Shown here piece after piece: positions 31,118 through 41,399 of a stretch of 64,000 bases of DNA. How positions within the stretch are numbered: the stretch's first letter is position 1; each line of letters opens with the position of its first letter. Source of the DNA: Tricholoma matsutake (lineage: Eukaryota; Basidiomycota; Agaricomycetes; Agaricales; Tricholomataceae); the NCBI GenBank assembly GCA_026075535.2, contig AP026548.1:6262001-6326000 (forward strand), given 5' to 3'. Under the pieces are notes generated by a model. It was given only the letters and a program-made list of their open reading frames with translations, made no database searches and was not told the DNA's origin. The translations under genes were made by a program, and so were the position numbers.

Positions 31118-34100
31118 TTTTTTTTTTTTTTTTTTGGGTCAAAAGTTTATAACGTGGCGCCCGATCGCAGTCCGCGGTAGAGACGTACAAACAGAGTACA
31201 CTACGCCCAGCCCAAGTCCTCCTCCTGCTAATCTTTGCACCAACCACCTGGATAGCTGCAATGACTACTAAGGGGGCCCCCTTTATCGAGTAAACGGACT
31301 TGCCAGTGGTGGCGTACCGACAACCCGGACTTGACGATGTCGTGTTCCCCAAATCCCTACGGGTATGTGTGCAAGATTTAGGGGAAACTGCCGCCCCGAC
31401 GTGAGCCTCTCAGCTCGGAAAGGAGAGCGTATTCGACTAAAGTCGCTGTAACGTGTAACTGACAGAGGATCTGAAAGCGCTCAGGCGCCTCCCCGAACCA
31501 GTACCTAGTTTTGTGTCCCCCCTCCCTGACAGTCGCTCCTGAACACGGGTGGGCCCCCTTTATGAGGGTTAACAGACTTGTCTGGTGCCCTACGGCCACC
31601 CCGACATACCGATAACACTAGCTAGAACCAGATGAGGGTCATACACCCTGCGCGCACAACCTATCCTGGGTCCCACGCAAGTGAGTTGAACGACCCTAAG
31701 ACCGGGTTATTGTCCATGAATTCATGGAAGCCTTCGACAGAGTCTGGGCTTGCACGAGTTTCTTTGCGATCCACCTTCGGGCAGATGCGTAACAGATGGT
31801 CTCGAGTTTGTATGTCGGGACCAAGGCACCAGCATTGGTATTCCCCGTCGAGGAATAGGCGTTGATGATACTCCCCTATAGGAGCATGGCCAGTAATCAT
31901 GCGAGTTGAACGGGAAGTCAACGAGGTGTTGTTTCCCATAACTTTCAGCCAAGGCCCACCTTTGTGAGTCGAGGGTAAGACCAGTTTTCCACCTACTCCT
32001 TTGAGTTGGTAGAAATGCCGTCCACGATACACCGGATCTGAGAACTGGGTGTGCCAATCCTTACAAACGGCCTTTTCAACCTGATTTTTAAGGTAGTCTA
32101 AAGATGTCCACGGGTGTCTGCCCACGGAGATCTTGGTAGATGTAGCTACATCGTGAGCCATCTTGTGTGTGTTCCACTTGAATTTCGAGGGGACGTGCCA
32201 GAATGTTACCTTTCTCTCCTCGTCTCCCGCTAGCCAGGGATGAAGAGAACGACAAGCGTCCAGGGCAAAGATTTGCCCAGAGCGTGGTTTTGGATCTATG
32301 AGGGACTCGATGCCCATGGTAGAATCCGAGAATATCACCAGCTTTTTGCATCCCCTGCTGCACGCAGCGGATACGCCTAGTTGGAGAGCGAAAAGTTCGA
32401 CCTCTGGGGGGGTTCTCCTCCCGGAAGCTGAGACAACGCGATCCACCTGTTCCCCTTGTCCGAAGACCAGAGCGCAGGCGACAGCTTGAAACTTGGCATC
32501 TGTGGGCACCGAGGCGTCCACTGCAACGACGAGAGTGTCATCCTCCACTTGGGCTGACGCCCAAGCTTTGTTGAGGTCACTCCTGTAAGAATTCCTCGCT
32601 CCATCCTCCTTGGAGGTGAGGCGATGAGACAAGAAGCGAGTGGGGAACAGATCCTTCACTCTGTTTCCAGGTGTGCTTTCTTCCCCAAAGGGGACGAACT
32701 CATCGCCTGGTACAAGGGCCAGAGCTGCAGCCGAAGCGACAGATGGGCCCTGTAGGGTAAGTGTGTCAAGCACGTTTCCTCCCCAGAGACCTAGCTCATG
32801 AGAGTGGGTGGTGCCGACATGATTAGGCCCTAAGATCGCTCTTAGGGGGTGTGATGGAGCTAACAGGGGGGTTCTGAATACCCCTCTGTCGACTAAACGA
32901 CACAGTAACAGCTGCATGGGCAGCAGTCCTGCGATACCTTCCAGGCCCCCAATAGGGGTGGTCCTGAACACACCGAGGATCCAATGAGCAGCAATGGACT
33001 GCACCTGGGCCAACGTTTTGATGACACCTTTGATGTGAGTGCCTTTGAAATGCCAAAGTCTGAGCCTGTATGTCATGATAGGTACGACACACAAGCGGTA
33101 CAGAAGGTGTTTCTGCATAGGGGTTAGCCCCCTCACAGAATTGCCAAGCATTCCCATCGCCCTTGCGGTGGTAAGGGCTTTGGTGGAGTAGAACCGCGTA
33201 TGCTCCTTGAAGGAGAGTTTGCGATCAAAGAAGAATCCGAGGTACCTCCAGGTAACCTTGGGCTTGAGGGGGGTGTTGCCCGTGTAGGGGGCAAAACCAA
33301 GATCAATGGGTAGGGGGGTGACTCTCCTTGCCCTCGAGAAGTGAAATATTTCGGACTTGTCATGTTCGAGCACAAGTCCGAGGGAGGTGAATGCCTGGAA
33401 GATCCAGCCATATGCTTTTTTAAGAAGGGGGAGGTTGTCCTCCAGCTGTGGAGAGCGGGCGATGAGGGTGCCATCGTCCACATAAGACATGAGATCGACA
33501 TCTCTGCCAATTTCGCTTCTTCTGAAGAGCTTCATAATGGGCGTCAGGTATAACGCCGATAGGACAGGGGACAAGGCAGAACCTTGTCCCACTCCCACAT
33601 CAGCTGCAAAGGAGCCAGATGAGAAAGCATTCCATTTGTAGGTCATTTTGTGACCGACTATATATGAACGGAAGAAATTCACCACTTGCACAGAGAATCC
33701 CGACCGAGAGATAATCTCCAATAGAACCTGGTGGTTCAAGGAGGGGAAGAACTGAGCGATGTCGAAGGCGACAACACTCGTTTTGAGCCCTTTAGCCCAT
33801 CCTGCTCTAACCAGGTGGGTAAGGTAGATTCCTGCATCCTCAGTGGAACGCTGGGCGACACCTCTGAACTGATTTTGCTCGAAGGCCTCGTGTGCGACAC
33901 CGTCGAACTGAAGTCATCTAGACAACATCTTCTCGACTAGTTTGCCCAGAGTGTTCAGTAGCACGATAGGCCTGAATGACTTTGGAGTGGAGTAGTTAGA
34001 TTTCCCCGGCTTCGGGATGATAACCGACAGGGATTCCTTAAAGTGCGCCGGCCAGTGGCCAGCAGTGATGCACGCCTCAGCAATATGGGTGATGAGCCCT

Positions 34101-35426
34101 GCTACTTCTGGGTTGCTACACCAGTGTTTAAGGTGCGACCATGTAACATGATCGGGACCTGGAGTGGAACGGGAAGAGCACGCATTTAGCGCTTCTTTCA
34201 TTTCCGTGATGGAGAACGGGATCCAGGCCCTTTCAGGCACTGGATCAAGTTCATCAAGAATGCTCAGATCGACTACTCGATCTGAGGCAGTGTTGTAGGA
34301 CCCATCAAGGGTGGCCCAGAGGGAATCCAGATCATTACAAGGTTCTCCCCAATAGGAGATTGCCTCATACAACGGGAGGTTACGTTGGCGAGTCCAGGAC
34401 ATCAAATCCCAGGGTCGTCTATTCATGGTAGCCACTTCTTGGATACGGTCGTCGAAAAAGTCACGCTTTGCATGTCGCATGACTTTCCTGTAGTGCTTCC
34501 AGTCCTCCCCATCACGGGAGGCTCTGTAAGCGTCTAGGGCACCACTGCATTCGTCTGTCCACCAACCTTTGGATGACTTGCCGAGGCGAGATTCCTTGGC
34601 ATGGTTTTCCCACGCCTTGTTTAAGATCATTGATATTGCCGAAATGACATCATCGATTTCTGCCAACATATCTCCGTGCCACTCTAGCCACGGAGTTAAA
34701 GCAGAGGATACAGCATCTCGATATGATGCTTCCTCCTCGGATCCTTTTTTGATGGACCACTTGGTGACTGGGACCAGAGATCCCGGGCCAGGTAGCACTA
34801 ATGTCAGGGGGGCATGGTCAGACGTCCCTCTGGCTTCAGGTACGATCTCACAGTACAATACAAATCTGAGATCCGTAGGTACAAACATCAGGTCGATCAC
34901 CGTGGGGTGAAGGCCCTGTTGGGGGGGAAAGTGGGTGGGGCCCTCCATTACTGGTAGGGCTCTAGTTAGGCCTAATGCCATAGCCGTTTCCACTAAGTGG
35001 TCAGCATGGATCGAGTGTTCAGGCCCCTGGGGATCCCAGGAGGCGTGCCTCACGTTGAAGTCGCCACACATGAAGTGTAGGTGTGGGATCATCATGACGT
35101 TCTCAAATAAGAGCGTGATGGCCGCATGTTGGCTATCCGAATAGATGTTAGCGAGTAGCATGACATCTTCACCTATTCCCAGTGAGAACAAGAGAATGTC
35201 ACGATCGTCGATCAGATCTCGTCTGAGACCCGGTCTTAGATTAGCGATGCTGTTTGCAAAGTAGACAGTGACACGTGGAGGGGAGTCGATTCCCGATGGG
35301 CGCACTAAGGTACCCCAATTTGGGCTCATTGGTGTGCCAATAACCTCTTCCCCCTCCCTGTTGTGGGCAGAGGGGGCATGTCTTACTAATCGCCAAGGAG
35401 GCTCTTGAATGAAAAGCAAATCATAG
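31118..35426 (-). mobile_element. LINE copy L9, 3' two thirds
   Basis: Poly(A) is the T run 31118-31135, followed by a full 3' UTR (31136-31660) and ORF2. It is inserted in L8 at ...ccaggtgacc. S_5 is inserted at 35427, about 35 codons into ORF2. The 5' part of L9 does not reappear beyond S_5, so it was lost at the 37677 junction. Confidence 0.87.
31661..35426 (-). pseudogene. LINE ORF2 with a single in-frame stop (L9)
   Basis: Nearly complete ORF2 lacking about 35 N-terminal codons. Endonuclease (QEPPW, GDFNVRHASW, TSDHAPL), RT (FDIAQFFPSL, GQGSALSP, YVDD, YLGFFFDRKL), RNase H (VVAVDAS, VELFALQLG, IFSDST) and the C-terminal CWC-H-C motif are all present. The one break is TGA at 33916-33914, where sister copies have CGA (Arg of LSRRLQF). 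The natural stop is at 31661. Confidence 0.88.
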
Positions 35427-37677
35427 TTTTTTTTTTTTTTTTGGGTCAACAATTTATAACGCGGGGCTCGATCGCAGTCCGCGGAGCAGGGTACAAACTA
35501 GGGTACTACTATATCTACGCATTCCCCTCGCCCATCTCCCACCCAGGTCCTCGTTTTAGCCACTTTAGGCGGGCAGTGCCACAGACGTTGGCCTCTCAGC
35601 CAGGAAAGGCAATAATCCGGAGGGGAAGCCTCCCCCTCCCAAAGCTAGCCATTAGGTCACCCACTGGTACCAACCGGTCCCCCGGCCACATATCCAACCG
35701 AAGTCAGATCAGGCGCAGTGGTGTCAATTCACCGTAAATCCCCCCTTGCGGGAGGAATAACCGATAGCCTACTTCCAGCCAGCGAGGATTGACCACCCCA
35801 GATGAATGGGGTGGACCATCACCGTGTTTGTGCACGAGTGACAGAGATGTGGTAGCTGGTTGTTCACCTGGTTATTCACCGGAACTACCATAGGCAGGAG
35901 GCTGAGGTCCCCCTTTGAGCAAATGCCGACATGTACATGCACTCGATGACAACGTCCCCCCCGCAGCGGGGGGAAGGTGGAGGGAAGCGACAAAATGTCA
36001 CTATCCCGATATCGGCCACCAATTATTTGGTGGGTGTGGTTGTGGAGGGGTGTTCCCCTATTGGTTGCGGCACGGCTGTCTCTGAGGACCTCGAGGATGA
36101 TGGCGTCGTGATGAGGACGAGGGTTCCTCATGATGGAGCTCTGCATGAGCTGCCTGCCTAGCCGCGTAGGAAGCCCTGAAGGCTGCCGGTGACGTGAGAT
36201 TGAGAGGCAATCCGGCAGCTGCTAGTTCTGCTGACATTGGCTTGGACAATCGCCAGGTGGTTGTGAATAGTTCCCATGCCATCTGGCACCATGCATTCCT
36301 CTCTATGAGCGGAACGGCGGATACTTGGATGGTACCAACGAAAATCGTCATAGCCTCCAGTAAATGTAGAAAGCCATGAGAGGTGGACGTTATGTCCACC
36401 CTCTCATCTCTCGACAACGGAGGCTCATCCTCCACCAACTCTGGGATGGCGGATGAACCCGGTGATGTGGGGAGGGGCGGCGCAGATTGCTCCTGCTGCC
36501 CCTCCGGATAGAGGAGCTCAGTGATGCCGAGCTCTTGATTGTTGTTGGCCTCAAGCCCAAGCTCGAGAGCCAGATTATGCACCTCATCGGCTATCACTTG
36601 TGATGCCAAGAAGCAGTTTATCGTCTCCTGTGAGGCTAGCTCAGTGAGACCTGGAATGAATTCGACGTCTCCGCCGGTGGCAGAGCCATCATCGTCGTCT
36701 GGCAGGTCGGAGGAGTCATCCTCCACCCAAAGATTGTGGAACTGGTTAGCCACATCAGAGTCCCATCCGCTCAGGGAGACGTGTCCGAAGTCTGGGAGGT
36801 AGTTGTCATCGAAGTCTGCGAAGTCGGCGTTTGTGTATAGGAGGGGGTCACCATGAGCCGCCTGGTGTCGAGTTCGCGCTCTACGGTTTGCAGAGGGCAT
36901 TGAGGATGATTTAGCACAAGTAGATGACGGTAGAAGTCAAGATACGTAGCGTGATAACGATAACAGACGGTCCCTTATCTCAATTCTGGGTCCACCCGAC
37001 ACAGCCTCCAGATGCTCCGAGGGGGCAGGCAGGCCGCAAATCCTGCTGCCGATTGGGAGGGATGATTGAACCCAGTTCCAAACACCTCAAGGGTGTGAGT
37101 GCCGGAGGTAAAGAGTCAGTGGTGAGTAGCGGCCACCAGAGCGTCGACCTAGCCACCAGGGGGCACCATCTCCCGGCCCCTTTTAACGATGGTGTATTCC
37201 AATAGGTAGTCAGTGTAGCAGGTCTCTAGATGTAGAAACTCACACAGCATGGAGGTAGGAAGCCTCCCAGACGACCCACAATCCAGTGAAAATGTCCCTC
37301 CTCCTGAACCAGACCTCCCCCAGCTAAACGAATGCGACGACTTGGGCGAGCATTGAAGTAGGCATCCCACACCCACTCTAAGCCCCCATAGGGGCCCAGA
37401 CTACTCTTTCATTGCCAGCACTCACCTAACCAGGATCCTCGAAGCCCAGGAGAACGAGACAAATAGCAGACACTGTCAAAAACAGTGACCGGGGCATCCA
37501 CAGAGATCGGATGGACAGATCTCTTAGCAAATCAGGGCAGACCTGGAGACGCCGAGAGCGTTCGTGATGGCGAAATCCGATCGAAAATCGGACCAAAATT
37601 GAAGTGTCGACGTCGCGTGCAACATTGAGCAGAGGTGTTTACCACTATTTATGGTGGTTGTAACAAGTCAAGGAGTG
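35427..37677 (-). mobile_element. S element S_5 (subfamily S-B) in L9 ORF2
   Basis: Poly(A) T run 35427-35442, S-B/C-type tail (gggtcaacaatttataa complement) and leader ending near 37677 (complement of caaggagtga). It holds an intact ORF. The expected duplication of caaatcatag is not found on the right, where plus-strand L10 begins, so the right junction has been rearranged. Confidence 0.85.
36058..36900 (-). CDS. S-element protein (ORF-S), subfamily B, intact, 280 aa
   Basis: Starts at ATG 36900-36898 (MPSANRRARTRHQAAHGDP). Homologous to the S-A protein along its length but diverged in the first half: FADFDDNYLPDFGHVSLSG, the acidic run DDSSDLPDDDDG, QELGITELLYPEG, then the shared block ERNAWCQMAWELFTTTWRLS and AAFRASYAA, ending in a basic tail (SSRRHHPRGPQRQPCRNQ). 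No known domain is recognised. That both subfamilies keep the length, acidic-then-basic order and central block argues for a working protein. Confidence 0.8.
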   Translation of the reverse strand: MPSANRRARTRHQAAHGDPLLYTNADFADFDDNYLPDFGHVSLSGWDSDVANQFHNLWVEDDSSDLPDDDDGSATGGDVEFIPGLTELASQETINCFLASQVIADEVHNLALELGLEANNNQELGITELLYPEGQQEQSAPPLPTSPGSSAIPELVEDEPPLSRDERVDITSTSHGFLHLLEAMTIFVGTIQVSAVPLIERNAWCQMAWELFTTTWRLSKPMSAELAAAGLPLNLTSPAAFRASYAARQAAHAELHHEEPSSSSRRHHPRGPQRQPCRNQ

Positions 37678-37693
37678 ACATCAAGCAGTCGAC

Positions 37694-40300
37694 TTGAGCA
37701 TTCTTGATGAACTCGATCTGGTGCCTGAAAGGGCCTGGATCCCATTCTCCGTCACGGAAATGAAAGAAGCACTAAATGCGTGTTCTTCCCGTTCCGCTCC
37801 AGGTCCCGATCATGTTACGTGGTTGCACCTAAAACACTGGTGTAGCAACCCAGAAGTGGCAGGGCTCATCACCCGCATTGCTGAGGCGTGCATCACCGCT
37901 GGCCACTGGCCAGCTCACTTTAAGGAATCCCTGTCAGTTATTATCCCGAAGCCGGGGAAACCGAACTACTCCACTCCAAAGTCGTTCAGGCCTATCGTGC
38001 TACTGAACACTCTGGGCAAGTTAGTCAAAAAGATGTTGTCTAGGCGACTTCAGTTCGACGGTGTCGCACACGAGGCCTTCGAGCAAAACCAGTTCGGGGG
38101 TGTCGCCCAGCGTTCCACTGAGGATGCAGGAATTTACCTCACCCATCTTGTCAGGGCAGGATGGGCCAAAGGACTCAAAACAAGTGTTGTTGCTTTCGAC
38201 ATCGCTCAATTCTTCCCCTCCCTGAACCACCAGGTTCTGTTGGAGATCATTTCTCGGTTGGGGTTCCCTGTGCCAGTAGTGAACTTCTTCCGTTCATACC
38301 TGGTCGGTCGCAAAACGATCTACAAATGGAACACTTTCTCATCTGGCTCCTTTGCAGCCGATGTGGGAGTGGGCCAAGGCTCTGCCCTGTCCCCTGTCCT
38401 GTCGGCGTTATATTTGACGCCCATTATGAAACTCTTCAGAAGAAGCAAAATCGGCAGAGATGTCGATCTCATGTCTTATGTGGACGATGGCACTCTCATC
38501 GCCCGCTCTCCACAGCTGGAGGATAACCTCCCCCTGCTTAAAAAAGTGTATGGATGGATATTCCAGGCGTTTACCTCCCTCGGGCTTGTCCTTGAACACG
38601 ACAAGTCTGAAATCTTTCATTTCTCAAGGGCAAGGAGATTCACTCCCCTACCCATCGATCTAGGCTTTGCCCCGTACACGGGCAACACCCCCCTCAAACC
38701 CAAGGTTACCTGGAGGTACCTCGGTTTCTTCTTCGATCGCAAACTCTCTTTCAAGGAGCACACGCAGTTCTACTCCACCAAAGCCCTTACCACTGCGAGG
38801 GCGATGGGAATGCTTGGCAATTCCGTCAGAGGGCTAACCCCTATGCAGAAACGCCTTCTATACCGTTCGTGTGTCGTACCTATTATGACATACGGACTCA
38901 GATTATGGCACTTCAAAGGCGCTCGCATCAAAGGTGTCATCAAAACGCTGGCCCAAGTGCAGTCCATTGCTGCACGCTGGATCCTCGGTGCATTCAGAAC
39001 CACCCCAATTGGTGGACTGGAAAGTATCGCTGGACTGCTGCCCATGCAGCTGTTACTGCATCGTTTAGTCAACAGAGGGGTATTTAGGACCCCCCTATTG
39101 GCTCCATCACACCCCCTAAGAGCGATTTTAGGGCCCAATCACGTCGGCACTACCCACTCTCATGAGCTAGGACTCTGGGGAGGGAATGTGCTCGACACAC
39201 TCAACCTGCAAGGTCCATCTGTCACCTCGGCTGCAGCACTGGCCCTGGTACCAGGGGATGAATTCGACCCCTTTGGGGAAGAAAACACACCTGGAAACAG
39301 AGTGAAGGATCTGTTCCCCACTCGTTTCGCCTCTCATCGCCTCACCTCTAAGGAGGATGGAGCGAGGAACTCTTACAGGAGTGACCTCGACAAGGCCTGG
39401 GCCTCTGCCCAGGCAGAGGACGACACTCTCGTCATTGCAGTGGACGCCTCGGTGCCCACTGATGCCAAATTCCAAGCTGTTGCTTGTGCTCTTGTCTTCG
39501 GGCAGAGAGAGCAGGTTGATCGCATTGTCTCAGCCTCTGGGAGGAGAACCCCCCCGGAAGTCGAACTTTTCGCCCTCCAATTAGGTGTCTCGGCTGCGTG
39601 CAGCAGAGGATGCAAGAAGTTGGTGGTATTCTCGGATTCTACTACGGGCATCGAGTCCCTAGTTGATCCAAAACCACGTTCTGGGCAAATCTTTGCCCTG
39701 GACACTTGTCGCTCCCTTCGCCCCTGGCTAGCTGGTGGCGAGGAGAGGAATGTAACATTCTGGCATGTCCCCTCAAAGTTTGAGTGGAACGTGCACAAGA
39801 TGGCTCACGATGTAGCTACATCTACCAAGATCTCCGTGGGCAGACACCCGCGGATGTCTTTAGATTACCTTAAAAACCAGGTCGAAAAGGCCGTTTGTAA
39901 GGATTGGCACACCCGGTTCTCAGACCCGGCGTATCGTGGTCGGCACTTCTACCAACTCAAAGGAGTAGGTGGAAAACCAGTATTACCCTCGACCCACAAA
40001 GGTGGGCCTTGGCTGAAAGTTCTGGGGAGTAACACTACGTTGACTTCCCGTTCAACTCGTATGATCACTGGCCATGCTCTGATAGGGGAGTATCGTCAAC
40101 GTTTATCCCTCAACGGGGAGTACCAATGTTGGTGCCTTGGTCCTGAGATACAAACTCGAGACCACTTACTACGTGTCTGCCCCAAGGTGGATCGCAAAGA
40201 AACTCATGCAAGCCCCGACTCCGTCGAAGGCTTCAACGAATTCATGGACAACAACCCAGCCCTTGGGTCATTCAACTCACTTGCGTGGGATCCAGGATAG
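37694..40300 (+). CDS. LINE ORF2, intact RT and RNase H (L10, N-truncated)
   Basis: 868 codons open to the natural stop at 40300; the listed start is only the first usable codon after the truncation. Order: linker, RT (SFRPIVLLNTLGKLVKKML, AFDIAQFFPSL, VGVGQGSALSP, YVDDGTL, YLGFFFDRKL), RNase H (VIAVDASVP, PEVELFALQLG, VVFSDST, NVHKMAHDVA) and the CWCLGPEIQTRDHLLRVC motif common in LINEs of this group. The endonuclease is missing because of truncation. It serves as the reference for the ORF2 C-terminus that L1 lacks in this window. Confidence 0.9.
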   Translation: MSILDELDLVPERAWIPFSVTEMKEALNACSSRSAPGPDHVTWLHLKHWCSNPEVAGLITRIAEACITAGHWPAHFKESLSVIIPKPGKPNYSTPKSFRPIVLLNTLGKLVKKMLSRRLQFDGVAHEAFEQNQFGGVAQRSTEDAGIYLTHLVRAGWAKGLKTSVVAFDIAQFFPSLNHQVLLEIISRLGFPVPVVNFFRSYLVGRKTIYKWNTFSSGSFAADVGVGQGSALSPVLSALYLTPIMKLFRRSKIGRDVDLMSYVDDGTLIARSPQLEDNLPLLKKVYGWIFQAFTSLGLVLEHDKSEIFHFSRARRFTPLPIDLGFAPYTGNTPLKPKVTWRYLGFFFDRKLSFKEHTQFYSTKALTTARAMGMLGNSVRGLTPMQKRLLYRSCVVPIMTYGLRLWHFKGARIKGVIKTLAQVQSIAARWILGAFRTTPIGGLESIAGLLPMQLLLHRLVNRGVFRTPLLAPSHPLRAILGPNHVGTTHSHELGLWGGNVLDTLNLQGPSVTSAAALALVPGDEFDPFGEENTPGNRVKDLFPTRFASHRLTSKEDGARNSYRSDLDKAWASAQAEDDTLVIAVDASVPTDAKFQAVACALVFGQREQVDRIVSASGRRTPPEVELFALQLGVSAACSRGCKKLVVFSDSTTGIESLVDPKPRSGQIFALDTCRSLRPWLAGGEERNVTFWHVPSKFEWNVHKMAHDVATSTKISVGRHPRMSLDYLKNQVEKAVCKDWHTRFSDPAYRGRHFYQLKGVGGKPVLPSTHKGGPWLKVLGSNTTLTSRSTRMITGHALIGEYRQRLSLNGEYQCWCLGPEIQTRDHLLRVCPKVDRKETHASPDSVEGFNEFMDNNPALGSFNSLAWDPG

Positions 40301-40824
40301 GTTGTGCGCGCAGGGCGTATGACCCCCGTCTGGTTCTAGCTAGTGTTATCGGTATGTCCGGGTGGCCGTTGGGCACCAGACGAGTCCGTTAACCCTCATA
40401 AAGGGGGCCCACCCATGTTCAGGAGCGACTGTCAGGGAGGGGGGACACGAACCTAGGTACCGGTTCGGGGAGGCGCCTGAGCGCTTCCAGATCTGCTGTC
40501 GGTTATGCGTTACAGCTTCGACGCTGACTATGCTCTCCTTTCCGAGCTGAGAGGCTCACGTCGGGGCGGCAGTATCCCCTAAATCTTGCACTCATACCCG
40601 TAGGGATGCGGGGAACACGACATCGTCAAGCTCGGGTTGTTGGTACGCCACCACTGGCAAGTCCGTTTACTCGATAAAGGGGGCCCCCTTAGTGGTCATC
40701 GCAGCTATCCAGGTGGTTGGTGTGAAGATCAGCAGGAGGAGGACTTGGGCTGGGCGTAGTGTACTTCGTTTGTATGTCTCTACTGCGGACTGCGATCGGG
40801 CGCCGCATTATAAACTTTTGACCC
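40301..40824 (+). other. LINE 3' UTR (L10, reference copy)
   Basis: 524 bp. It holds a diverged direct repeat ending ATAAAGGGGGCCC (about 40383-40412 and 40660-40689; the second forms the palindrome AAGGGGGCCCCCTT), a GAGAGGC...ACGTC patch at about 40549 also found in S 3' UTRs, and the terminal box 40768-40824 (GTTTGTA...GCGGACTGCGATCGGGC...TTATAAACTTTTGACCC) that S elements share. By analogy with LINE-SINE pairs, this end is the likely RT recognition site. Confidence 0.75.
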
Positions 40825-41399
40825 AAAAAAAAAAAAAAAAAAGGTAATCTAAAGACGTCCGCGGGTGTCTGCCCACGGAGATCTTGGTAGATGTAGCTAC
40901 ATCGTGAGCCATCTTGTGAACGTTCCACTCAAATTTCGAGGGGACATGCCAGAATGTAACGTTTCTCTCCCCGTCCCCATCTAGCCAGGGGCGAAGGGAG
41001 CGACAAGCGTCCAGGGCAAAGATTTGCCCAGAACGTGGTTTTGGATCAATTAGGGACTCAATGCCCATAGTAGAATCCGAAAAGATAACCAACTTTTTGC
41101 AACCCCTGCTGCACGCAGCGGAAACGCCAAGTTGGAGAGCAAAGAGTTCGACTTCCGGGGGGGTTCTCCTCCCAGAAGCTGAGACAACGCGATCTACCTG
41201 TTCTCCCTGTCCGAAGACAAGAGCGCAGGCGACAGCTTGGAATTTAGCATCAGTGGGCACCAAGGCATCCACTGCAACGACGAGAGTTTCATCCTCTGCC
41301 TGGGCAGAGACCCAGGCCTTGTCGAGGTCACTCCTGTAAGAGTTCCTCGCTCCATCCTCCTTAGAGGTGAGGCGATGAGAGGAGAAACCCGTGGGGAAT

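Larger units (their letters stand above)
37687..40842 (+). mobile_element. 5'-truncated LINE L10
   Basis: Plus-strand copy from mid-ORF2 (about 37687, VDLSILDEL) to 18 A (40825-40842). On the right it runs into the RNase H region of L11. On the left it abuts the 5' end of S_5 with about 9 bp of unassigned sequence. No target duplication is visible, because the left host segment is missing. Confidence 0.85.
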
